Below are positions 53,976 through 61,615 of a stretch of 64,000 nt of DNA, one piece after another. This DNA is from CAYWRO01 sp964460345 (lineage in GTDB: Bacteria; Planctomycetota; Phycisphaerae; Phycisphaerales; UBA1924). The stretch spans positions 1 to 64,000 of the forward strand of contig CAYWRO010000001.1 of the NCBI GenBank assembly GCA_964460345.1, written 5' to 3'. Both the position numbers and the translations under genes were made by a program. The notes under the pieces are model-generated. The model did not search any database and was not told where the DNA came from. It saw nothing but the letters and a program-made list of their open reading frames with translations. Positions within the stretch are counted from its first letter, which is position 1, and every line of letters starts with the position of its first letter.

Positions 53976-54518
53976 ATGCCCACCCGCATCGCCCTCCTCC
54001 GCGGCATCAACGTCGGCGGCAACAACCCGTTGCCGATGAAGTCGCTCGTCGCCATCCTCGATGGCCTCGGCTGCGAGGACGTCAAGACGTACATCCAGAG
54101 CGGCAACGCCGTCTTCCGGAGCCGCCACCGCTCCACCGGCGCGCTCGGCAAGGCGATCGGCGAGGCCATCGCGGCCGAGCACGGTTTTCAGCCGAGTGTG
54201 TACGTCCTCGAGGCCGCAACGCTCCGCCGCATCGCTGAGGCAAACCCGTACCCGGAGGCCGAGGCCGAGCCGAAGTCACTGCACCTGTGGCTGCTCGCCG
54301 GCAAGCCTGCCCCAGGCGCACGTCCGAAGCTGGAAGCGCTGCGCAGCGGATCAGAAGCGTTCCAACTGGCCTCAGGCGTGCTCTATCTGCACGCGCCGGA
54401 CGGCATCGGCAGATCGAAGCTCGCCGCCGGAGCCGAGCGCGCACTCGGACAGCAGACCACCGGCCGGAACTTGCGGACCATAACGAAACTGCTGGAGATG
54501 GCAGAAGCCATCGAATGA
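53976..54518 (+). CDS. DUF1697 family protein
   Basis: A 180-residue protein matching DUF1697: MPTRIALLRGINVGGNNPLPMK, then VKTYIQSGNAVFRS and SVYVLEAATLRRI, and the end GRNLRTITKLLEMA. Function is unknown for the family. It is the only plus-strand gene in this part and is flanked by minus-strand genes of the citrate-cleavage set, so it was probably inserted between them. Confidence 0.88.
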   Translation: MPTRIALLRGINVGGNNPLPMKSLVAILDGLGCEDVKTYIQSGNAVFRSRHRSTGALGKAIGEAIAAEHGFQPSVYVLEAATLRRIAEANPYPEAEAEPKSLHLWLLAGKPAPGARPKLEALRSGSEAFQLASGVLYLHAPDGIGRSKLAAGAERALGQQTTGRNLRTITKLLEMAEAIE

Positions 54519-54554
54519 GACGATCCCTTCCGATCGACGCCGTCCGACTGGACC

Positions 54555-54571
54555 GCCGGCTTCCAGCCGGC
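54555..54571. repeat. Small palindromic element
   Basis: GCCGGC-TTCCA-GCCGGC between two convergent genes. The core forms a 6-base stem with a 3-base loop. It resembles the short GCCGGCTGGAAGCCGGC-type elements scattered in some planctomycete genomes; no U tract follows, so it is not a clear terminator. Confidence 0.35.
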
Positions 54572-54615
54572 TCGAAACGGGCAGGGCGCGTACACCTCAC
54601 AACCAGGGCTGCTCT

Positions 54616-55176
54616 TCAGTCAAACACCCGGAAGATGACCGAACTCCCGCCTCGCGCACTGCCCCACGTGATCCATATCCTGATCGGGTCACGCCCCTCC
54701 GCTTCGAACGCGATCTCAGATCCCGACTTCGCCAGAGCAGCGCCCACCTCCGCCACTTCAGCGTTCATCCACGACGGGGACTCGAGCCCTTGCAGCACCA
54801 CAGGACGATCGCTCGGCGCAAAGCCCTCCTGAACCAGTCGCGTTTGCCACCGCTCAGCGTCTGCGGCGGTCACAGTGGCCAGAATGTACACGGTGTGATC
54901 CTTGCCCTGTCTGAGAAAAGCGCGTTCAACCGCAAAGGACGAAGGAAGGTCGCTCCCGAGCGAGCGCTGCACGAGCATCTGGTCCGAGGCCGAAAGAGGG
55001 CCGCGAATCTCCCGTGGACCCGGGAACGTGGACCGCTCGACCAGCACCATGAGGGCCACCGCGATGACGAGCACGGCCGCGGTGAACCCCATCGACTTCC
55101 ACACAGCGCCTTGCAGCCCTCTTCTCCGCGCCTCTGCGCCTCCGCTTGAGAAATCCGACGGAGTAGACCGACTCAC
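54616..55176 (-). CDS. Hypothetical single-pass membrane protein
   Basis: A 186-residue protein starting at a GTG that overlaps the SucD-like stop (GTGA). After about 27 polar residues comes one membrane helix (GFTAAVLVIAVALMVLVE, about 30-47), then a soluble domain of about 135 residues without a recognised fold. The start is chosen for the overlap; an ATG at about 55092 would give a protein starting at the helix. Co-transcribed with the SucC/SucD-like pair but of unknown role. Confidence 0.6.
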   Translation of the reverse strand: MSRSTPSDFSSGGAEARRRGLQGAVWKSMGFTAAVLVIAVALMVLVERSTFPGPREIRGPLSASDQMLVQRSLGSDLPSSFAVERAFLRQGKDHTVYILATVTAADAERWQTRLVQEGFAPSDRPVVLQGLESPSWMNAEVAEVGAALAKSGSEIAFEAEGRDPIRIWITWGSARGGSSVIFRVFD

Positions 55177-56075
55177 CCCAGCACCTCCCTCACCGCCCCC
55201 GGCAGATCCCCAAACGACTCCACCACCACCGCCCCCGCCTCGCGCAGCGCCGTCACCTTCCCCGCGTGCGTCCCGCGGCCGCCCTCGATGATCGCCCCCG
55301 CGTGGCTGAAGCGAGTCCCCTCCTTCGCCGCCTTCCCCCCGATGTACGCCACCACCGGCTTCGTCACGCGCCCCTCGCGCATCAGCGCCGCCAGGTCTTC
55401 CTCCATCGACCCCCCGATCTCCCCGAAAATCACGATCGCCTCCGTCTTTGCATCCGCCTCGAACATCAGCGCCACATCCGGAATCCGCAGCCCCAGCACG
55501 GAATCCCCGCCCACGTGGCAGATCGTGCTGATCCCGATCCCTTCCTTCCCGAGGTAGTACGCCGTCGACGACGACATCCCGCCCGACCGGCTGATCACGC
55601 CCACCGGCCCCTGCTTGAACCACGCCTTCGCCGACTCCGCCCGCCCGCCCATCATCCCCACCACCGCCCGCCCCGGCGACAGCACCCCCAGCGTGTTCGG
55701 CCCCACGAACGTCGCCCCCGCGCTCCCCGCCGCCGCGGCGATCTCCATCGCGTCCCACACCGGCACCCGGTCCGGCACCAGCACCAGCATCCTCACCCCC
55801 GCCTCGATCGCCTCGATCGCCGCGGACTTCACAAACCGCGCTGGCACGAGAATCACCGAGATATCCACCCCCCCGTCCGCCCCCTGCGCCGCGACGACAT
55901 CTTTCACCGAGTCATACACGGGCACCCCCAGTACCTCCTGCCCGGCCTTCCCCGGCGTCACCCCGCCCACCACGCGCGTCCCATACCCCACCATCAGCGC
56001 CGCCCGCGCCTGCCCCTCGCGCCCGGTGATCCCCTGAATGATCACCTTCTTCGTTTCATCAATGATGATCGCCAT
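55173..56075 (-). CDS. SucD-like acyl-CoA ligase alpha subunit (citryl-CoA synthetase type)
   Basis: A 300-residue protein of the succinyl-CoA synthetase alpha family. It has KKVIIQGITGREGQARA, TPGKAGQEVLGVPVYDSV, the CoA-binding GPNTLGVLSPG and GPVGVISRSGGM; the active-site His lies in FSHAGAIIEGG. The partner beta-like subunit is directly upstream. I chose the ATG at 56075 because GGAGG lies 6 bases upstream. The pair could be succinyl-, malyl- or citryl-CoA synthetase; the nearby citryl-CoA-lyase gene makes citrate the attractive substrate. Confidence 0.82.
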   Translation of the reverse strand: MAIIIDETKKVIIQGITGREGQARAALMVGYGTRVVGGVTPGKAGQEVLGVPVYDSVKDVVAAQGADGGVDISVILVPARFVKSAAIEAIEAGVRMLVLVPDRVPVWDAMEIAAAAGSAGATFVGPNTLGVLSPGRAVVGMMGGRAESAKAWFKQGPVGVISRSGGMSSSTAYYLGKEGIGISTICHVGGDSVLGLRIPDVALMFEADAKTEAIVIFGEIGGSMEEDLAALMREGRVTKPVVAYIGGKAAKEGTRFSHAGAIIEGGRGTHAGKVTALREAGAVVVESFGDLPGAVREVLG

Positions 56076-56091
56076 GTTCTCCTCCGCGCTC

Positions 56092-57651
56092 TCAGCGATC
56101 TCCGCGGTGCGCTTCATCCAGCCCGGGCACGTTCAGTTCAACGAATAGGACCGCCTGACCCGCCAGCGCACATTCGATCTCGCAAGCGATCAACTCGCTG
56201 TCCTTCCCTTTCACCTCCTCATCCGTGACCGTCAGCACAGGCCGTCCCCCCTCATCCGCAATGAGCCCATACCCGTTGGCAAGCACCACATCGCGCGCCT
56301 CCGCCCACCGCGAAACATCGATCCAGCACCGCCCGCCGTTGATCTCGAACGAGCACGCCCCCTCCGCCCCCACGAACCTCGGCTTCTTCACCTGCCGCGG
56401 CGTCCACACCTTCCCGCCCGCTCCCTCCACGAGCTCCGCAAACCTCGCCGCGATCTTCCGCGGCGGGTCATCCTTCTTGTACCCCTCGACCCTCCCCGGC
56501 AGCCCCGCGCACGCCCGCTGGATAATGTCCACCGCCCGGTCCTCGCTGTTGCCCCCAAGTCGGATGACCGCCGGAACATCCAATCGCAGTTCGCGAAACG
56601 CCTTCGCCAGCCCGTACGCCGACCAGAACTGCTCCTGGCTCGCCACGCCCGAGCCCGACCCGAAATACCCGATAAGCCCCGGCTGGCTCAGGATGATCCG
56701 CGCCGCCCGGTACACCTTCGCGGCGGACGGGTTCCCGCTCGTGTCCGTGAAGTTCGCGATCGTAAATCCGCCTTTGCCGCCACCCAAGTCCGTAATCGCA
56801 TCCATCGACATCATGGACCCGCCCCCGCCCGCCCCGTGAAACCCGATCAGCCCGAGCGACCCCGGTTCCGCCTCCGTGTGAAGCTGGGCAAAGTAGAACG
56901 TGCCACGATGGTCCGCCTGCTCCACCTGGTAGGCGATCCGCTCAAGGCGAGTGGGGGGGTGGTCCAGCTCCCGCGCGATCTCGATCCCCAACTCCGGATG
57001 CCGGAACACCGCGTAGTCATCGATCGTCACGCGGCAGTCCGCGGCCAGCACCTCGCCCCCCTTGGTCACGACCAGCGGGTTCACCTCCAGCGACCGCGCC
57101 TCGCACTCGCGCGCGGTCCGGAAGATCGCCCGGATCGCCTCCAGCACCTTCCCCCGCACCCCCTCCTCCAGCCCCGCCTCCCCGATCAGCCGCGCCAGCT
57201 CCCCTTCATCCGGCCCCTCCTTCACATCGCACGCCACGCGCGCCACCGCCCCCGCGCGCTCCTCGATCCCCGAGCCCCCGGCAAGCGACACCAGCATCGC
57301 CGGCGCGCGAGCCCGGTCGTCAATGAACAGCGACACGAACATCTCGCGCGCGATCGCGATCTTCTCCTCCACCAGCACCTGCTCGACCGGAAACGCCCCG
57401 ACCCGCATCCCCAGCAGCCGGGCCGCGTGTCCCGCCGCCTCCTCCGGCGTGTCCGCAAACGCAACCCCCCCGATCGCCGCCCGCCCCGTCGTCCATGCCT
57501 GGATCTTCAGGACCACCCCGCCCGCCGGCCCAACGATCTCAGCCGCGGCAGCCCGGGCCTCCTCGGGCGAACCCGCGACGCGACCCCGCGGCGAAGCCAG
57601 CCCACGTTCCCGGAGCAGCCGCTTTCCTTCGTACTCATGCAGTCTGGCCAT
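56092..57651 (-). CDS. SucC-like/ATP-citrate-lyase-like beta subunit
   Basis: A 519-residue protein with an ATP-grasp N-terminus (MARLHEYEGKRLLRERGL, VLKIQAW, EVNPLVV near 200) and a CoA-ligase C-terminal domain (GLIGFHGAGGGGSMMSMD, later GYFGSGSGVASQEQFWSAY and PAVIRLGGNSED). It is about 110 residues longer than SucC (about 390) plus the usual spacer, with a C-terminal extension (from about TPRQVKKPRF) of unknown role. The ATG at 57651 is the first start before the conserved region. It is first in the SucC-SucD-membrane protein run. Confidence 0.82.
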   Translation of the reverse strand: MARLHEYEGKRLLRERGLASPRGRVAGSPEEARAAAAEIVGPAGGVVLKIQAWTTGRAAIGGVAFADTPEEAAGHAARLLGMRVGAFPVEQVLVEEKIAIAREMFVSLFIDDRARAPAMLVSLAGGSGIEERAGAVARVACDVKEGPDEGELARLIGEAGLEEGVRGKVLEAIRAIFRTARECEARSLEVNPLVVTKGGEVLAADCRVTIDDYAVFRHPELGIEIARELDHPPTRLERIAYQVEQADHRGTFYFAQLHTEAEPGSLGLIGFHGAGGGGSMMSMDAITDLGGGKGGFTIANFTDTSGNPSAAKVYRAARIILSQPGLIGYFGSGSGVASQEQFWSAYGLAKAFRELRLDVPAVIRLGGNSEDRAVDIIQRACAGLPGRVEGYKKDDPPRKIAARFAELVEGAGGKVWTPRQVKKPRFVGAEGACSFEINGGRCWIDVSRWAEARDVVLANGYGLIADEGGRPVLTVTDEEVKGKDSELIACEIECALAGQAVLFVELNVPGLDEAHRGDR

Positions 57652-57743
57652 AGGCGGCCAGTTTAGCAGAATGTGGGTCCGAGAACTGTTCGCGCCAAAC
57701 CGATCGCTCGCCGGGAAAACCACCTGAAGTGGGCACAAACGGG

Positions 57744-57771
57744 TTGCCCCGCCGAAAGAAGGGCTTACACT
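57744..57771 (+). promoter_or_regulatory. Weak candidate promoter for the first PEP-CTERM-like gene
   Basis: TTGCCC at 57744-57749 and TACACT at 57766-57771, 16 bases apart, about 45 bases before the ATG. Both boxes match at four of six positions, so confidence is low. Confidence 0.3.
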
Positions 57772-57817
57772 TGGCCTGCAACACGGGCCCACCCCTCTAG
57801 CCCAAGAGAGAGTAAAA

Positions 57818-58555
57818 ATGCGTTATCTGTTGAGTTTCGCCGCGGCTGGCATGCTTGCCTCGTCTGCCCTTGGATCCATCGTCATCGATTTCGAGACCGA
57901 TGATGACATGGTCACGCCTTTGGCCAACGGCCAGATCGTGTCCGGTGGGGCGGCCTTCGGCACGCACTTCACGATCTCGACCATCGGGTCACGGCAACTC
58001 GGCGCCCTGGTTTTCGATTCATCGCCGACTGGCCCGAACGCCGGCGGTCCCGATCCCGACCTGCTTGTCAATCTCGGCAACATTCTGATCATGCAGGATG
58101 ACTCGCGCCCGGCCCAGACGGTGCCTGGCTTCTTCGATCGTCCGGACGACGCCAATCTGGGCGGCACGATCGTCTTCGACTTCACTTCGCCGATCCAACT
58201 GCTCTCCGTCGACCTTGTCGACGTCAACGGCAACGGTCCGGTGGACCTGCTCCTCATCGACGGCGCCGGTCTGCAGCGGACGTACCACGTTCCGAAGCAC
58301 TGGACGTTTGATCCGACCGTCAGCCCCAACGGTTACGACACGCTCGACTTCACGTCCCTGTTGCCGCAAACCGGCGAGGGCGGCGGCACCGCCACCGCAG
58401 CCGAGGACGCGGGCTTCAACCCCTTCAACGTCGTGCGTCTCGAAGTCGACTTCTCAGGTTCGGGAGGCATGGACAATCTGGTCTTCGTGCCCGCGCCGAA
58501 CGCAGCGCTGCTCATTGCCGCCGGCGGCCTCTTCGCCGCACGCCGGCGCCGGTGA
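57818..58555 (+). CDS. PEP-CTERM-like sorted exported protein
   Basis: A 245-residue protein with a signal peptide (MRYLLSFAAAGMLASSALGS), a beta-rich domain (IVIDFETDDDM, GGTIVFDFTSPIQLLSVDLVDV) and a C-terminal sorting signal: VPAPNAALLIAAGG, then a basic end ARRRR. The proline motif reads PAP rather than PEP, followed by a hydrophobic helix and Arg cluster, as in PEP-CTERM proteins that are processed by exosortase. No exosortase lies in the window. GAGAGAG lies upstream of the ATG. Confidence 0.87.
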   Translation: MRYLLSFAAAGMLASSALGSIVIDFETDDDMVTPLANGQIVSGGAAFGTHFTISTIGSRQLGALVFDSSPTGPNAGGPDPDLLVNLGNILIMQDDSRPAQTVPGFFDRPDDANLGGTIVFDFTSPIQLLSVDLVDVNGNGPVDLLLIDGAGLQRTYHVPKHWTFDPTVSPNGYDTLDFTSLLPQTGEGGGTATAAEDAGFNPFNVVRLEVDFSGSGGMDNLVFVPAPNAALLIAAGGLFAARRRR

Positions 58556-58861
58556 CCTACACGAGACCATCGCAAGCATCCTCACGCGGGCGGCGTCTTC
58601 AGACGCCGCCCGTTCTCGTTGGTTCACAAAACGCCTCGCGATTCCGATCGCATTGGTGCTCCCCGCGCCGAAGCACCCATAGCACGCGCACGCACCCGCA
58701 GCACTCGCGGTGTCCATTGCGCCCACTCAGCCGGGATTGAGTCGCATGGACGTGCGGAGTGAATCCCTATTTGCCCTGTTCTCATGGTCCCTTACCGCCT
58801 GTGCTTTACGCTCCAAATGGAGGGACAAGCGCTTCAAAGTCGAGTCTGTGCGGAGCAAACC
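58556..58861. other. Intergenic stretch with terminator and leader
   Basis: About 300 bases between the two PEP-CTERM-like genes. It holds a terminator at 58587-58620 and the leader of the second gene, which ends with GGAGCAAACC before the ATG. No promoter is convincing and no open frame looks real. Confidence 0.55.
58587..58620 (+). terminator. Intrinsic terminator after the first PEP-CTERM-like gene
   Basis: A perfect 12-base G/C-rich stem (58587-58598 with 58601-58612) and two-base loop, followed by TTCTCGTT. The U tract is imperfect, but the stem is very strong. Confidence 0.7.
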
Positions 58862-59404
58862 ATGAGGCATTCATTCGCATGCGCCGTCGTTCTCATCGCT
58901 GCGTTCGCCGCCCCAGCCGGCCTGGCCGGCCGATCCGGCAATCCGCATCGCGACTGCCTGCAGTCACAGGCGCGAGCTGACATCTTCGACGCCGCCGGTC
59001 GCCCCTTGGCGCAGCGCTCACCACGATTCGACTTCGGGGAAGGCTTTGACCCACAACGGATCAGCCTGGTCGATCCAGAGCAGCCCGGCCCTGCCGTCAT
59101 TACGCTCATCGACGCCGCGGGCTTCACCTGCACATTCGAACTCGAACAGCCGATCGATACGATCGCCATTTATGGCGCGACGCCCGGCGACCTGTTCACG
59201 GTCGCGGCGCGGACGCCAAGCGAAGCGGACGGCATCTTCACACCAGCGCTGAACGCAGCCGGCGCAGGGGACGACGCCATGCGGCTCGACCTGAATCTTG
59301 CCGCGGCGTCACCGCCCGAAACGGTTCCCTTCATCCCCGCACCGGGCAGCGCGCTGCTGGCCGTCTTTGGAGCCGCTGCAGTCGCCTATCGCCGCAAGCG
59401 CTGA
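58862..59404 (+). CDS. PEP-CTERM-like sorted exported protein (second)
   Basis: A 180-residue protein with a signal peptide (MRHSFACAVVLIAAFAAPAGLAG), a short beta-type domain (PRFDFGEGFDPQRISLVD, ITLIDAAGFTCTFELEQPIDTIAIYG) and a C-terminal signal FIPAPGSALLAVFGAAAVAYRRKR. The tail has the same PAP-helix-basic layout as the gene before it. I chose the ATG at 58862 because GGAG lies 6 bases upstream and the signal peptide follows at once. The two genes are probably related; this one is smaller. Confidence 0.82.
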   Translation: MRHSFACAVVLIAAFAAPAGLAGRSGNPHRDCLQSQARADIFDAAGRPLAQRSPRFDFGEGFDPQRISLVDPEQPGPAVITLIDAAGFTCTFELEQPIDTIAIYGATPGDLFTVAARTPSEADGIFTPALNAAGAGDDAMRLDLNLAAASPPETVPFIPAPGSALLAVFGAAAVAYRRKR

Positions 59405-59431
59405 ACCAGGACCAGCCCGGTGCCTGCGCCT

Positions 59432-59770
59432 TCACGCGCCTGCCGCGGCCCCGCTGGCCTTCTTCGCCCCGGAGTCTTTCGAGCTCTTCTCGCTGCTGCT
59501 CCTATCCGACCCGCTGCCAGCAGACTTCGTCTCGCTGCCGGAGCTTGAGCCGTTCTTGTCGGCCGCTGCCGCCTTCTTGTAGCTCTCAGAGCGGTAGTCC
59601 GTCTGGTAGAACCCGCTTCCCTTGAAGATGACGGCCCCACCGGTTCCGATCATCCGCTCCAGCGCATTCTTGCCGCACGCCGGGCACTTGCGCCTCGGCG
59701 CTTCGGTCATCGAATGGAAAATGTCCGTCTGCTTCCCGCACGACTTGCACCGGTACTCGTACGTCGGCAC
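59432..59770 (-). CDS. FmdB-family zinc ribbon protein
   Basis: A 112-residue protein whose first 45 residues are the FmdB zinc ribbon: MPTYEYRCKSCGKQTDIF, then RRKCPACGKNALERMIG, with two CxxC pairs. A glycine-hinged linker (GAVIFKGSGFYQTDYRSESYKK) follows, then a Ser/Lys/Ala-rich tail of about 45 residues. The family was first named for a regulator of formamidase but its general role is unknown; it is often found near chaperone genes. It starts 3 bases after grpE. Confidence 0.88.
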   Translation of the reverse strand: MPTYEYRCKSCGKQTDIFHSMTEAPRRKCPACGKNALERMIGTGGAVIFKGSGFYQTDYRSESYKKAAAADKNGSSSGSETKSAGSGSDRSSSEKSSKDSGAKKASGAAAGA

Positions 59771-59773
59771 AGA

Positions 59774-60361
59774 TCAATCCTCCTTGCCCGGCGCCACCGC
59801 AACCTTCGCCGGGCGAACAACACGATTGTCCAGCGTGTAACCGGACTGCATAACCATTGAGATGTGCCCGGGCGGCACGCCTTCCGCGGCGTGCTTCATC
59901 ATCGCCTCGTGCACATTCGGGTCAAAGTCATCGCCTGGCTTCGGCGCGATCAAGCCGACCCCTTGTGTTTCCAACGCCCGCAGGAGGGATGCGTGGATTA
60001 CCTTCACGCCCTCCATCACCTGACGAGAGGCCTCATCCGGCGTCTCCACGGCCAGGGCCATGTCGAAGTTGTCCAGCACCGGCACGATGCTCATCAGCAC
60101 GGAGGCGGCGCCCTGGCGCTTCGCCTCCTGCTCGCTCTGCACCGCCCGCCGGCGGAAATTCTCCAGGTCCGCGGCGGCGCGCTTCCAGCGCTCCTGTGCC
60201 TCGTTGAGCCGCTCCTGCAGCGCGTTCAACTCGCCCTGCAGCGCATCGATCATCTCCTGCTCGGAGGTGTCGATGGACAGCTCTTCGCGATCCTGGAGAG
60301 AATCCCCGCCCTCGTGGCGGCGTGCTTCGTCCCGCTCGTCCGCCCGTGTGTTCTTGCTCAT
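59774..60361 (-). CDS. grpE: Nucleotide exchange factor GrpE
   Basis: GrpE releases ADP from DnaK. The 195-residue protein has an acidic, disordered N-terminus, a long coiled coil (SEQEMIDALQGELNALQERL, continuing AQERWKRAAADLENFRRR), then the beta-domain signature VLDNFDMAL and VNPxVHEAM-like DPNVHEAMMKHA and the conserved YTLDNRVVRPAKVAVA end. It lies 9 bases after dnaJ. dnaK itself is not in the window. Confidence 0.95.
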   Translation of the reverse strand: MSKNTRADERDEARRHEGGDSLQDREELSIDTSEQEMIDALQGELNALQERLNEAQERWKRAAADLENFRRRAVQSEQEAKRQGAASVLMSIVPVLDNFDMALAVETPDEASRQVMEGVKVIHASLLRALETQGVGLIAPKPGDDFDPNVHEAMMKHAAEGVPPGHISMVMQSGYTLDNRVVRPAKVAVAPGKED

Positions 60362-60370
60362 GACTATCCC

Positions 60371-61519
60371 TTACGAGAGTACGTCCTTGATCTTCTTCCA
60401 GAACCCCTGCGACTCCGGCAGAACATCGTGGTTTTCCGTCTTCGCAAACTCCCGCAGCAGCCGTTCCTGCTCCTGGCTCATCTTCTTCGGAATCTCAATC
60501 TTCGTGACAATCACAAGGTCGCCGCGCCTCTGCGCGCCCAGCACCGGCATTCCCTTGCCCGGCACCTTGAAGACCTTGCCGTGCTGCGTCGCACGCGGGA
60601 TCGTGAGTTGCTCACTGCCTTCCAGCGTCGGCACCTCCACGTTCGCCCCGAGGGCCGCCTGCGTGAACGAGATCGGCATCTCCAAGACGAGGTGATCCCC
60701 CTCGCGCCGGAAGAGATCGTGCGGTTTCACACGCACCACAACGTGCAGGTCGCCCCGCACGCCGCTCCCGTTCGCCGCTGCCTCCAGCGCTGGCGGCTCG
60801 CCCTCGCCCCGGACACGCACTGCCTGGCCGTCGTGGATCCCCGCCGGAATCCGCACCGACAGCGCACGCTGCTTGGGCATCCGTCCCTTGCCGCGGCACG
60901 TCGGGCAGAAGTCGGTCACGACCACGCCGCGTCCCGCGCACGCCGGGCAGGCGGTCACAATCCGGAACATTCCGCCAAGCCCCGCCTGTTGCACGCGGCC
61001 CTGGCCGCCGCACGTGCGGCACTTTTCCGGCACCGTCCCCGGCTTGGCGCCCGATCCGCCGCAGCCGTCGCAGATATCCATCCGCGTGAACTCGACCTCG
61101 CGTTCGCACCCGGTGAGCACGTCCTTGAGTTCGATGACGACTTCCGTTTCAAGGTCGTACCCGCGCGCCATCCCCGGCCCGCGCCCTCCCCGTCCGCCGC
61201 CCATCCCCGCGCCGCCGAAGATCTCCGAGAACATCGAGAAGATGTCCTCGACGTTCATGCGCGAGAAATCATGCCCCGCCGCGCCAGCCCCGCGCACGCC
61301 CTCGTGTCCGAAACGGTCGTACCGCGCCCGCTTCTGCGGATCGGAAAGCACCTCGTACGCCTCGGCGCACTCCTTGAACTTCTGCTCCGCCTCCGGATCG
61401 TCGGGGTTGCGATCCGGGTGGTACTTCATCGCCAGCCGCCGATACGCGCGCTTGATCTCCTCGCCGTCCGCGGTCTTCTCGACGCTGAGAATTTCGTAGT
61501 AGTCGCGTGTCGTCGGCAT
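60371..61519 (-). CDS. dnaJ: Chaperone DnaJ
   Basis: The DnaK co-chaperone. The 382-residue protein has the J domain with the HPD motif (KYHPDRNPDD), a Gly-rich linker and four CxxCxGxG zinc repeats (CDGCGGSG, CRTCGGQG, CPACAGRG, CPTCRGKG). The C-terminal substrate domains end in LREFAKTENHDV. I chose the ATG at 61519, which starts right before the J domain. It follows groEL by 96 bases; a terminator-like hairpin sits immediately before the start and no ribosome site is visible. Confidence 0.96.
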   Translation of the reverse strand: MPTTRDYYEILSVEKTADGEEIKRAYRRLAMKYHPDRNPDDPEAEQKFKECAEAYEVLSDPQKRARYDRFGHEGVRGAGAAGHDFSRMNVEDIFSMFSEIFGGAGMGGGRGGRGPGMARGYDLETEVVIELKDVLTGCEREVEFTRMDICDGCGGSGAKPGTVPEKCRTCGGQGRVQQAGLGGMFRIVTACPACAGRGVVVTDFCPTCRGKGRMPKQRALSVRIPAGIHDGQAVRVRGEGEPPALEAAANGSGVRGDLHVVVRVKPHDLFRREGDHLVLEMPISFTQAALGANVEVPTLEGSEQLTIPRATQHGKVFKVPGKGMPVLGAQRRGDLVIVTKIEIPKKMSQEQERLLREFAKTENHDVLPESQGFWKKIKDVLS

Positions 61520-61521
61520 GA

Positions 61522-61550
61522 AGAAACTCGATTCCCGATCAAGAATCGAG
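61522..61550 (-). promoter_or_regulatory. Hairpin directly before dnaJ
   Basis: A perfect 8-base stem (61527-61534 with 61543-61550) and 8-base loop, followed on the minus strand by TTTCTT and then, within a few bases, the dnaJ ATG. It could be a weak terminator between groEL and dnaJ or a translational control element. Confidence 0.55.
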
Positions 61551-61615
61551 CCCGCGGACGTTCCCATCCGGGGCTCGCAGTACACAACGATATCGGCGGC
61601 CGCGCCGCCGCGGCG

